From Gammaproteobacteria bacterium (GTDB lineage: Bacteria; Pseudomonadota; Gammaproteobacteria; Pseudomonadales; JADFDG01): 64,000 nucleotides of DNA. Shown here one piece after another: positions 54,484 through 62,763 of this stretch. The position numbers and the translations under genes are program-made. The notes beneath the pieces were generated by a model. It ran no database searches. It saw only the letters and a program-made list of their open reading frames with translations, and was not told the origin of the DNA. Location: NCBI GenBank assembly GCA_018262975.1, contig JADFDG010000008.1, positions 88,986-152,985 on the forward strand, written 5' to 3'. Positions within the stretch are counted from its first letter, which is position 1. Each line of letters begins with the position of its first letter.

Positions 54484-55787
54484 TGCGCCTCCGCCTTCAC
54501 CGGGAACTGCTTGCCCAGCCACGCCTGCCAGCCGGGGTGGGCCGGCTGCATGCGCGGCGCCGGGTCCACCACGCTGGGCGCACGCAGCAACGGGAACTGC
54601 TGGCCCACCAGGCGCAGCGCCTGCACCGCCGGGCTGGCCAGCAGCAGTTTCATCATCGGGTGCCGCCAGGACAGGCGGTCCACCATGTCGTTGGCCTCGT
54701 AGGGCACATCGCCGGCACCGTCGCCGTTGCGGTCCCAGCCCACGTAGTTGCTCCAGTGGTTGCCGGCCTCGCCGCCCCACGGCATGTCCCTGGCGCCGAC
54801 ATAGCGCACCTGTTCGCGGTTGGCGATGAAGTCGTTGTCGTCCACGACGTTGTTCTTGGAACCTGCCCACAGGTGCACGCCGACGCCGTTGTCGACCACC
54901 AGGTTGCCGCGCAGCGTGTTGTATTCCGCGTCGTAGATGAAGAAGCCGCGCGCATTGCCGGCCACGACGTTGTTCTCCACCACCGCGTCCTGGATGGTGC
55001 GCAGCATGATGCCATGGTCGGAGTTCCCCCAGGCGCGGTTGTTGCGCACCGTCTGGTAGCGCACTTCCATCAGCGCCAGGCCACCGCGGTTGTAGTAGGC
55101 CTCGTTGTCCTCCCACAGGTTGCGGTAGGAGTTCATGTAGTGGGTGCCGTAGCGACTGTGGTGCAGGCGATTGCCGCGGAACACCGCGTCGTGCGAAACA
55201 TCCACGTAGATGGCATCGCGCACGAAGCCGATGTTGTTGCGCTCGATGCGCGCGCGCCGCGTGTTGTAGAGCTGGATGCCATTGCCGCGCTGGGATGACG
55301 CGTAGTCGCGCTTGCCGGTGATCAGGTTGTCGGCCACCACCACGTCGTTGGCCTTCTCGATCCACAGGCCGAACAGGTTGTAGACGAGATCGCAGTGGCG
55401 CACCACCGTGCGGTCGGCGCCCGGCTGCACGTAGATGCCGGCGTTCTGGGCCAGCAGGCTGTCGCCGGAATCGCGGACGATGAACCCTTCGATGGTCACG
55501 TCGGTGGCAACAACGCGGATGGTGTCACCGGACAGGCCACCGGACAGCGTCGGCCGGCCGACGCCGCGCAGGGTGACCGGCTTGTCGATACGCAGGTTCC
55601 CGCGGTAATGGCCGCGCGCCACCTCCACCACGTCGCCGGGCGCGGCGGCATCGAGTGCCGCCTGTATGGATCCGCCGGGCGCCACCGGGATCGTCGCGGC
55701 CGTGGCGGACACGCAGGCGACCAGCAGCAGCACTGCCGCGCCGCCAACCCGGCGCCGCGCACCGGACATCCACCCCGCCACCAACAT
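54480..55787 (-). CDS. nosD: NosD periplasmic copper-processing protein
   Basis: A 435-residue periplasmic right-handed beta-helix protein (signal peptide ending ATAA). Many imperfect parallel-helix rungs of the type NAGIYVQPGADRTVVRHCDL and NNVVAGNARGFFIYDAEYNT are visible, and CASH/NosD features such as NHWSNYVGWDRNGDGAGDVPY. It captures copper-loaded NosL and delivers to NosZ. The start at 55787 has GGGAG 7 bases upstream; an ATG at 55769 would give a more compact signal peptide. nosR ends 30 bases upstream. Confidence 0.94.
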   Translation of the reverse strand: MLVAGWMSGARRRVGGAAVLLLVACVSATAATIPVAPGGSIQAALDAAAPGDVVEVARGHYRGNLRIDKPVTLRGVGRPTLSGGLSGDTIRVVATDVTIEGFIVRDSGDSLLAQNAGIYVQPGADRTVVRHCDLVYNLFGLWIEKANDVVVADNLITGKRDYASSQRGNGIQLYNTRRARIERNNIGFVRDAIYVDVSHDAVFRGNRLHHSRYGTHYMNSYRNLWEDNEAYYNRGGLALMEVRYQTVRNNRAWGNSDHGIMLRTIQDAVVENNVVAGNARGFFIYDAEYNTLRGNLVVDNGVGVHLWAGSKNNVVDDNDFIANREQVRYVGARDMPWGGEAGNHWSNYVGWDRNGDGAGDVPYEANDMVDRLSWRHPMMKLLLASPAVQALRLVGQQFPLLRAPSVVDPAPRMQPAHPGWQAWLGKQFPVKAEAQ

Positions 55788-55817
55788 CGCCGCTCCCGTT
55801 GCCTTTTCCCTGGTACC

Positions 55818-58466
55818 TCAGAGTACCAGCAAGCCCATCGACTTGAGCAGGATGAAGAACACCGCTCCTATGAGCAGGTTCTTGAAGCCCACGTAACTGA
55901 TCATGTCCATCCAGGTGGCGACGCGGTAATGACGCTGCCACCAGGGGCCTTCCTTCACGTAGGGCCGCGCACCCATGCGCACCAGTACCTCGAAGAAACT
56001 CCAGCCTACCCACGCGAAGATCACTGCGGCTGCATCGAGCGTGCCGTTGACGGCCAGCACCAGCACCAGCGCCGCCGCGAGCAGCACCGCGAAACCGGAT
56101 GCCTGTAGCCACGCATTGCGGCGGATACCCACCAGGCTCCACGGCCACAGGTGATCCTGCAGCTCGGCGAGCACGAAGCGCACCAGCGACGCCTGGTGTG
56201 CGTACGGGAGGTCGACCGGATCGGAAGGCATGCGCGGGTCGACGTGGCTGCGCGCGTGCACCGGCTTCGCGACCGGTGCCGGCTCGTCGATGTTCACCAC
56301 CGGGATGAAGTAGCCGTCGGCGGCGATCTTCGTCAGCGGCAGGCCCTTCTTCTCGCGCTGCTTCCGCTCCTGCGCCAGCGGCGGACAGGCGTGGTCGTCG
56401 GTGTACAGCACCATGCAGTCCAGGCACAGCAGGCATTCCCGCTGGTCGATGCGACCGTCACGGTCAATGGCCAGCGAGCCGCAGCCCACCGCGCAGGCCG
56501 TGCAGGTGTTGCACTCCTGCTTGCGCTTCAGCCCGAACCAGCGGAACGTCGATGGCATGGCGAGGCCGGCGCCCAGCGGGCACAGGTACTTGCAGAACGG
56601 CCGCTCGATCAGGATCGACATGCCGAGGATCACCGCCACGAACAGCGTGTACGGCCAGGCGCGGTTGAGCACGCCCACCAGGAAGGTGGTCTTGAACGGC
56701 TCGATCTCCGCCATCTTCTCGGCCAGGCCCATCGAGAAGAACGACACCGCCAGCAGCACGAAGAACGCCACGTACTTCACCCACTTGAGGCGGTCGTGCC
56801 ATTGCCTGGGCAGCTTCGACTGGAAGCGGCGCAAGCCGATCCAGCCGGCCACCTTGTAGATCGCTTCCTGCAACGAGCCGAACGGGCACAGCCAGCCGCA
56901 GAACAGCCCGCGTCCCCACAGGAACACCGTCACGAAGATGAAGATCCAGAAGATGAAGATGAACGGGTCGGTGAGGAACAGCTCCCAGGTCCACTGGAAC
57001 AGCAGCGCGTGGAACCAGGTGAGCACCTGCGTCACCGAGGGCTGCGCCATCAGGTGGAAACCGATGAAGCCGATGCTCAGCACCCACGCCGTGTACTTGA
57101 AGGCGTTCACCGGCCACTTGTTGTGGCGGTTGGAGGCACGCGTCAGGCGGTCGCGGAACGCGTAGACAGTGGCCACGCCCAGCAGCAGCGCGGTGAACAG
57201 CGCGATCTCCAGCGCGCGATCCTTCCAGATCTTCACCCACGCCGCCTGCGGCCGCACCACTTCCGGGCGGCCACCCTTCAGGTACTTGCCCGGCAGCCAG
57301 TATTCGCTGTCGAAGTTGGCGAACTCGCGGTGGCCGGTCTTCTTGTCGAGCTTGTTGCCGAGGAACACCAGGCTCCAGGGCAGCGCCGCGCTGAAGTTCT
57401 CGCCGCGGACAATGAAGATGGACGACTCGGTGAACGCCGGCGCCCCCTTTGCCTCCACGCTGTACAGGTTCAGGTAATCGGTGTCGCGGAAGGTGAAGGT
57501 GTCGACATCCTGCGCCACCTGCACGCGATCAAAGATGCCGCCACGCACGAAGCCCGAGCCCTTGAAGGTGGTGCGCCCGTTGGCCACGAGGAAGATGGCG
57601 TGATCGTTCGGACCCAGGCCCGACATCAGCCGCTGCCAGTTTTCCTGGCCGAGGACACTGCGACCGATCGTGGGTTCGTTGAGGTAACCGAAATGGATGT
57701 CGATGAGCGGCTCGCGGGTGTCGGTCTCGCCGACGTCTGCGGCACTGACGGTCAACTGGCGGATGCTGCCCTCGTCGACCAGCGCATCCCAGTCCAGCAG
57801 TGCGCCGGCTGGCAGGAACTCGGCCTTCGGGCGCGGCTCGGCCTTGACGATGCCGACCTGGCGCGCAATGAGGTAGGCGCTGCGCATCACCACCTGGTTC
57901 TGGGCGATCACCGTGACGGTGGCACCGCTGATGGCATCGATACCGATATAGCCGCCGCTGGCGCGTGCCTTGCCGATCTCGACCTTGTCCCAGGCCTTCT
58001 TGCCGAGGAACTGCATGATGAATTTCGTGAGCTCCGCCTCGGGAATGCCCACCAGCAGGATCGGTTCGCTGTGCTTGAGGATCTTCACGCCGACGATGGT
58101 GCCGGTCGCATCCATGCCCATCAGCGTGACCACCGGCTTGCCGGAGTACGCGGGGATGTCGACGACGTCGGTGGACAGGAATACATAGCCAACCAGCACC
58201 GGCTGGCCATCACGCGTCTGGTAGGCCTCGACGTAGGCGGGCCGGCCCTTGCGCGGCGAGAAACTGTCGGCGCCCGGCATTACGTCGGCACAAGGCAGCC
58301 AGTTGCACATCTGCGGGTCGGTGGCCAGTTGCGGTGGCAGCGGCGCCTCGTACGAGGAGGCATTTGCCAGCGGCGCGATGCCGAGCGCCAGCAGCAACAG
58401 CGCAAGGCCCACGATCAATCCGCGTGCACCCTGCAGTGCGTGCGCATCCCGGTTCGTGCAGTTCAT
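55818..58466 (-). CDS. nosR: NosR polytopic flavo-iron-sulfur protein
   Basis: NosR is needed for nos expression and feeds electrons to NosZ. The 882-residue protein has a signal sequence, a periplasmic FMN-binding domain with the covalent flavin Thr in ISGATVT (about residue 200), five or six membrane helices, the two CXXXCP motifs CGWLCP and CKYLCP, and two ferredoxin-type clusters (CNTCTACAVGC, CLLCLDC) on the cytoplasmic side. Length is slightly above the Pseudomonas protein. AGGAGGAAAG lies 7 bases before the ATG. It has its own promoter region because a terminator separates it from nosZ upstream. Confidence 0.95.
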   Translation of the reverse strand: MNCTNRDAHALQGARGLIVGLALLLLALGIAPLANASSYEAPLPPQLATDPQMCNWLPCADVMPGADSFSPRKGRPAYVEAYQTRDGQPVLVGYVFLSTDVVDIPAYSGKPVVTLMGMDATGTIVGVKILKHSEPILLVGIPEAELTKFIMQFLGKKAWDKVEIGKARASGGYIGIDAISGATVTVIAQNQVVMRSAYLIARQVGIVKAEPRPKAEFLPAGALLDWDALVDEGSIRQLTVSAADVGETDTREPLIDIHFGYLNEPTIGRSVLGQENWQRLMSGLGPNDHAIFLVANGRTTFKGSGFVRGGIFDRVQVAQDVDTFTFRDTDYLNLYSVEAKGAPAFTESSIFIVRGENFSAALPWSLVFLGNKLDKKTGHREFANFDSEYWLPGKYLKGGRPEVVRPQAAWVKIWKDRALEIALFTALLLGVATVYAFRDRLTRASNRHNKWPVNAFKYTAWVLSIGFIGFHLMAQPSVTQVLTWFHALLFQWTWELFLTDPFIFIFWIFIFVTVFLWGRGLFCGWLCPFGSLQEAIYKVAGWIGLRRFQSKLPRQWHDRLKWVKYVAFFVLLAVSFFSMGLAEKMAEIEPFKTTFLVGVLNRAWPYTLFVAVILGMSILIERPFCKYLCPLGAGLAMPSTFRWFGLKRKQECNTCTACAVGCGSLAIDRDGRIDQRECLLCLDCMVLYTDDHACPPLAQERKQREKKGLPLTKIAADGYFIPVVNIDEPAPVAKPVHARSHVDPRMPSDPVDLPYAHQASLVRFVLAELQDHLWPWSLVGIRRNAWLQASGFAVLLAAALVLVLAVNGTLDAAAVIFAWVGWSFFEVLVRMGARPYVKEGPWWQRHYRVATWMDMISYVGFKNLLIGAVFFILLKSMGLLVL

Positions 58467-58529
58467 GCAGCTTTCCTCCTGCGCGCACGCCCGGAAGACC
58501 CGGGACCTGCGTCACGACTTGTCACCGCT

Positions 58530-58543
58530 TTGATTATGGCCAA
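58530..58543 (-). promoter_or_regulatory. FNR/DNR-like site upstream of nosR
   Basis: TTGAT-TATG-GCCAA matches eight of ten defined bases of the FNR/DNR consensus TTGAT-N4-ATCAA. It is about 64-77 bases before the nosR start. Two substitutions are in one half-site, so binding may be weak. Confidence 0.4.
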
Positions 58544-58574
58544 TCCGTGCGCGAACGGCGTGAGCAATGTCCGT

Positions 58575-58610
58575 AAAAAAAGAACCAGGGAGCGCGAGGC
58601 CCCCCGGTTC
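58575..58610 (-). terminator. Rho-independent terminator after nosZ
   Basis: Read on the minus strand, GAACC and GGTTC (58606-58610 and 58582-58586) bracket a G/C-rich stem continuing through GGG/CCC pairs and are followed by seven T. It lies about 95 bases after the nosZ stop and before the nosR promoter region, so nosZ and nosR are probably separate transcripts. Confidence 0.75.
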
Positions 58611-58705
58611 CGTCCCTGGGCATCCCTGTGATGCCGTTTCGCGCGTGTTGCCCGGCTCACGCGTAACCCTTGCAGCGCACAAGGATTACGCGATCAGGCG
58701 TGGCG

Positions 58706-60664
58706 TCAACCTTCCACGATCATGCGCGAACGCATCTCGAGGTGCAGCGCATGGCAGAAGTGCGTGCAGTAGCACCAGTACACGCCCGGCTTGTCGGCCT
58801 TGAAGGTGACCGACGCCGTTTCCTGCGGGTTGACGATGAAGTTGATGTTGTACTTCGGAATCGCGAAGCCGTGCGTCAGGTCCTCGATGTTGTCGAGGTT
58901 GGTGAGGACCAGCGTGACCTCGTCGCCCTTCTTCACCGTGAACTCGCGCAGGCTGAATGCCGGCGCCTGCGACGTGATCTTCACCGTGACCTTGTTCCCG
59001 TTGCGGAACACGCCGGACTCCTTCGGGTCCTTGATCGCGTTCGGGAAGTCATCCAGGTTGTAGATCTGCTTCGTCTTGATGATGTCGCGCTTGAAGATGA
59101 TGAAGTCGTGCGGTTCCGGGCGCACCGGGTGATCCGCGACCAGCACCATCTTCTCGCCGGAAATGTCGATCAGCTGCTCGGTCTCGGCGTGCAGCGGACC
59201 CACCGGCAGGAAGCGGTCCTTGGAGAACTTGCAGCCAACACACAGCCACTTGCCGTCGGCAGCGCGCGTCTCGGACTGCGAGGCGTTGATGTGGCCCGGC
59301 TGGTAGGTGACGTCCAGGCGGTCAACAACGTACTTGGCGTTCTTGTCACCGGCGTGGAACTTGATGGCGGCTTCGATGTTCCACTTGACCACCTGGCTGT
59401 CGAGGAACAGCGTGGTATAGGCGTTGCCGCGGCCGTCGAATGCGGTGTGCAACGGCCCCAGCCCGATCTCGACCTCGGCCACGATGGCCTTGTCCGCGTT
59501 GTCGAGCTTGCCGTCGAACCAGTCGAGCACCTTCTGCAGCTCGATCACGGTCGCGGTCGGGTTCAGCTTGCCGGCGCAGATGAAGTACTTCGCGTCCGGC
59601 GAGGCGTTCACGCCGTGCGGGTTCTTCGGCACCGACACGTAGGCAACCAGCGCGGTCTTCGGATCGGCGTTGGCGGCACGGGTGGCGTCGACCACCGGCA
59701 CCTTCGAATCGCCGTAGGTCTTCGTCTTGCCGGCCTTCACCGCTTCCTCGATGCGGGCGATGTTGAAGAACAGGCAGGCATCGCGCTCTGCGGACATCAT
59801 GTCCTCGTAGTGCGCGCCCATCTCGGTGTTGTACTGGTTGGTGGCAGCCAGCTTGCCGTCGAACGACGTGGCGACCAGGTCGCAGTTGCCGTCGATCAGC
59901 GCCTGCCAGCGCACTTCCATGGTCTCGGCGTCGACGCAGGAGAACAGCGACCGGTACTTGGTCGCGTCGGCCGCGTCCTTGCCGTTGTTCGGCAGCGGGA
60001 TGCTGAACTCGGAGCCGCAGAATACGCGGGTGGTGTAGTTGATGGCCGGATCGACCGGGTCGGCCTTGTCCGGGAAGATGCCGTGGAAGCCCTGGACGTT
60101 GGGCAGCTCGGTGATCTTGTCGCAGGTGAAGGTATCGAGGCGCACACGGGCGATGCGGCTGTTGATCTTGTCGTTGATCCAGGCATAGCGGCCGTCGTAG
60201 TTGCCGTCCTTGTAGGAGGCATGGGTGTGGTGGGTATCGGCCACCGTGTACTTCAGGCTGCCGTCGGGCCTGGTGCCCATGATCTTCCTGGATTCGTTGG
60301 TGATGCCCCAGCCCACCAGGGCGTCCGGGGTGAACACCGGTACGCGGTGGATCTCGCGGCCGGAGGGCAGGCCGAGGATGCGCATGTCGCCGGTATGGCC
60401 GCCGCTCCAGATGCCGTAGTAGGTGTCCAGCTCACCGGGCTTGAGGTGCGGCGAGCCCGCACCACCGTGCGCCGGGGCGGCAGCATGGCCGTCGCCCGCC
60501 GGGGCAGCAGCACCACCTTCTTCCTTGCGGCAACCGGCCAGACCCATCGACAGGCCCGCGCCCACCAGGCCGGCCACGCCGGCCGCACCGAGGAAACTGC
60601 GACGGCCGGCGTTGGGGACGCTGTCGGCGGTCATTTCCGGATTCTTGCTCTGCCCTTCGCTCAT
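58706..60664 (-). CDS. nosZ: Nitrous-oxide reductase NosZ (Tat type)
   Basis: NosZ reduces N2O to N2 in the periplasm. The 652-residue precursor has a twin-arginine leader (GRRSFLGAAG) typical of clade I. The propeller carries CuZ ligands in DTHHTH; the C-terminal cupredoxin has CuA ligands in LTHGFAI and CYCTHFCHALHLEMR (C-x3-C-x3-H-x2-M). The Trp usually seen between the CuA cysteines is His here. The Tat leader ends in LAGC, a lipobox (Cys45), followed by a 30-residue Ala/Gly/His-rich linker, so the enzyme may be membrane-anchored. AAGGAG precedes the ATG. It is divergent from regBA. Confidence 0.96.
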   Translation of the reverse strand: MSEGQSKNPEMTADSVPNAGRRSFLGAAGVAGLVGAGLSMGLAGCRKEEGGAAAPAGDGHAAAPAHGGAGSPHLKPGELDTYYGIWSGGHTGDMRILGLPSGREIHRVPVFTPDALVGWGITNESRKIMGTRPDGSLKYTVADTHHTHASYKDGNYDGRYAWINDKINSRIARVRLDTFTCDKITELPNVQGFHGIFPDKADPVDPAINYTTRVFCGSEFSIPLPNNGKDAADATKYRSLFSCVDAETMEVRWQALIDGNCDLVATSFDGKLAATNQYNTEMGAHYEDMMSAERDACLFFNIARIEEAVKAGKTKTYGDSKVPVVDATRAANADPKTALVAYVSVPKNPHGVNASPDAKYFICAGKLNPTATVIELQKVLDWFDGKLDNADKAIVAEVEIGLGPLHTAFDGRGNAYTTLFLDSQVVKWNIEAAIKFHAGDKNAKYVVDRLDVTYQPGHINASQSETRAADGKWLCVGCKFSKDRFLPVGPLHAETEQLIDISGEKMVLVADHPVRPEPHDFIIFKRDIIKTKQIYNLDDFPNAIKDPKESGVFRNGNKVTVKITSQAPAFSLREFTVKKGDEVTLVLTNLDNIEDLTHGFAIPKYNINFIVNPQETASVTFKADKPGVYWCYCTHFCHALHLEMRSRMIVEG

Positions 60665-60731
60665 GGCGTCTACTCCTTATGCTGGACACGGGGCGGGCCC
60701 CTCCCGGAACCCGCCTGCGGCGTTTTGCCGC

Positions 60732-60748
60732 TGCGACATTTCGCCGCA
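60732..60748. promoter_or_regulatory. Candidate RegA/RegR box between nosZ and regB
   Basis: TGCGACATTTCGCCGCA matches the Bradyrhizobium RegR box GNGRCRTTNNGNCGC at every defined base and is nearly palindromic (TGCGAC-N5-GCCGCA). It is 68 bases before the nosZ start and about 100 bases before the regB start, so it could serve either promoter. Confidence 0.6.
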
Positions 60749-60815
60749 CCTCGTCATGGTAGGTAGCGCACCGCTTGCAAGTTTGACTTGGCACAATGTT
60801 CCGCGACCAAACACC

Positions 60816-60831
60816 TACCCCTGAGGGAGTA
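60816..60831. promoter_or_regulatory. NarL-type 7-2-7 palindrome upstream of regB
   Basis: TACCCCTGAGGGAGTA matches the NarL/NarP heptamer pair TACYYMT-N2-AKRRGTA at 13 of 14 defined positions. It lies 19 bases before the chosen regB start and about 150 bases before nosZ. A LuxR-type response regulator, perhaps nitrate responsive, could bind here. Confidence 0.45.
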
Positions 60832-60849
60832 GGCCCGACCCCCGAGACC

Positions 60850-62133
60850 ATGCCCCTGCCCATCCCGCCCCCCGCTCCCGCCGCATCCAGCGCCAGCCAG
60901 CTGGCCAGCCTGCGCTGGCTGTCCGCCGGCCTGATGGGACTGGTGGTCCTGCTCGGCCCGGGGCTGGCCGGCATCGCCCTGCCCACCTTTGCGTTGCTGG
61001 CCGTGGCCCTGGCCATGGCGGCGCTGAACCTGTTCACCCTGGCCTGGCTGGCCGCCAGGCGCCCGGTGACGCCACGCGCCCTGGCCCTGCAACTGCTGGG
61101 CGATGTCGCCGGCTGGTCCTGCTTCCTGCATTTCACCGGCGGGGCAACCAACCCGCTCATCACGATGTTGCTGCCGCTGGTGGCGATCGGCGCCGCGATC
61201 CTGCCGGCCGGATTGGCATGGTTGCTGGCAGCCGTCGCCGTGGCCGCCTACACGCTGCTGTGGCAGTACTACCGGCCGCTGGCCATTGGCGACGATGCGC
61301 TGGCCATGCAGTTGCACCTGGGCGGCATGTGGCTCACGTTCGCGCTGTCGGCGCTGGTGGTGGTGGGCTTCGTGGTGCGCATGAACCGCGCGCTGCGTCG
61401 CCGCGAACAGGCACTGGCCGAAGCCAATGCCGCCATCGCCCGCGACGAGAAGATCGTGGCGCTGGGCAACCTCGCCGCCGGCGCCGCGCACAGTCTGGGC
61501 ACGCCGCTGGGCACCATGCGCATCGTGATCGACGAGTTGCTGCGTGAAACGCCCCCGCCGGCACAGTTGCGCGAAGACCTGCAACTGCTCGGCGAGCAGG
61601 TTGAACAGGGCCGGCGGATACTGACGCAGCTGACGGCGGAGGCCGGCAGCACCCGCGCCGAAGGCGGCGGCCGGATGACCGCGGGCGCCTGGCTGCGCGA
61701 AACCGTGCAGCAATGGCAGGTGCAACGACCCGGCACGACGGTGCGCATCGACAGCACGCCGGCACTCGACGCACAGGTGCTGGTGACGGACCTCACCCTG
61801 TCACAGGCACTGCACACGCTGGTCAACAACGCCGCCGACGCCCACCCGCCCGGACACGCGGAACCGGTCACCGTGCTCGCTTGCACCGACGGCGCCTCGC
61901 TGGTCATCGACGTGTGCGACCGCGGGCCCGGGATGAACGCGCAACAACGCGCCAGCGCCGGCCTCGCGCCGCAGGCAGACGGCAACGGCATGGGCATCGG
62001 CCTGTTCCTGGCGCGGCGCGCACTGGAGCGTTGCGGCGGCAAGCTGTCGTTTGCGCCGCGCGAAGGCGGCGGCACTGCCGCGCGCATGACGATTCCCCTG
62101 GCGTCCCTGTCACCCGGCACGAGCAGTCCATGA
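60850..62133 (+). CDS. regB: RegB/PrrB-type redox sensor histidine kinase
   Basis: A 427-residue membrane kinase. About six membrane helices contain GGATNPLI, matching the quinone-binding GGXXNPF heptad of RegB. The kinase core has the H-box LAAGAAHSLGTPLGTM, the N-box LVNNAADAHPP, DRGPGM and GNGMGIGLFLARRALERCGG. In RegB a redox-active Cys sits shortly after the H-box within an RCRxIL-like segment; here the corresponding stretch reads EQVEQGRRIL, with Gly. The start at 60850 is tentative because no strong ribosome site is seen (an ATG at 60796 is in frame). regA overlaps its stop. Confidence 0.92.
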   Translation: MPLPIPPPAPAASSASQLASLRWLSAGLMGLVVLLGPGLAGIALPTFALLAVALAMAALNLFTLAWLAARRPVTPRALALQLLGDVAGWSCFLHFTGGATNPLITMLLPLVAIGAAILPAGLAWLLAAVAVAAYTLLWQYYRPLAIGDDALAMQLHLGGMWLTFALSALVVVGFVVRMNRALRRREQALAEANAAIARDEKIVALGNLAAGAAHSLGTPLGTMRIVIDELLRETPPPAQLREDLQLLGEQVEQGRRILTQLTAEAGSTRAEGGGRMTAGAWLRETVQQWQVQRPGTTVRIDSTPALDAQVLVTDLTLSQALHTLVNNAADAHPPGHAEPVTVLACTDGASLVIDVCDRGPGMNAQQRASAGLAPQADGNGMGIGLFLARRALERCGGKLSFAPREGGGTAARMTIPLASLSPGTSSP

Positions 62134-62684
62134 TGTCGCAGAACCACGATGACCATGCCCCCCACCTGCTGGTGGTGGACGATGACGAAGCGTTCAACCG
62201 CGTGCTGTCGCGCGCGCTGGGGCAGCGCGGCTACGCGGTGTTCAGCGCCCGCACTACCGACGAGGCACTCGCGCTGGCGCGCGCCCACGAACCGGAATAC
62301 ATCGTGCTCGACCTGAACATCGGCGGCGAATCGGGCCTGCGCCTGATCCGGCCGCTGCTGGAGGTCAACCCCGACGCGCGCATCCTCGTGCTCACCGGCT
62401 ACGCCAGCATCACCACCGCCGTCGATGCGGTGAAACTCGGCGCCACCCAGTACCTGGCCAAGCCCGCCGACGTGGCGTCGATCCTGCACGCCCTCACCAC
62501 CGGCGAAGGGCAGGACAGCGGCGCCGCGCCGGACACGCCCATGTCGGTGTCGCGCCTGGAGTGGGAGCACCTGCAGCGCGTGCTGGCCGAGCACGGCGGC
62601 AACATCTCCGCCACCGCGCGCGCCCTGAAAATGCACCGCCGCACGCTGCAGCGAAAACTCGCCAAGAAGCCGGCGCAAGCCTGA
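62130..62684 (+). CDS. regA: RegA/PrrA/ActR-type response regulator
   Basis: A 184-residue regulator that, when phosphorylated by RegB, binds DNA to control respiration and denitrification genes. The receiver domain has LLVVDDDEAF, the phospho-acceptor Asp in YIVLDLNIGGESG, LTGYAS and LAKPA. The Fis-type HTH is nearly identical in pattern to RegA proteins: EHLQRVLAEHGGNISATARA and LKMHRRTLQRKL. The start overlaps the regB stop (ATGATG; second ATG at 62133). Confidence 0.96.
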   Translation: MMSQNHDDHAPHLLVVDDDEAFNRVLSRALGQRGYAVFSARTTDEALALARAHEPEYIVLDLNIGGESGLRLIRPLLEVNPDARILVLTGYASITTAVDAVKLGATQYLAKPADVASILHALTTGEGQDSGAAPDTPMSVSRLEWEHLQRVLAEHGGNISATARALKMHRRTLQRKLAKKPAQA

Positions 62685-62709
62685 CGGCGACGCCGGCATC
62701 GTCCATAAT
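62681..62709 (+). promoter_or_regulatory. Putative sigma-70 promoter of the epimerase gene
   Basis: CTGACG (62681-62686) and CATAAT (62704-62709) are spaced by 17 bases and precede the epimerase start by about 55 bases. The -35 matches four of six bases, the -10 five of six. Confidence 0.45.
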
Positions 62710-62763
62710 CCCGGCGGCCCGCGCGTGCCCGGCGCCGCCACCAACCAACGGGGAATCCCTGCC

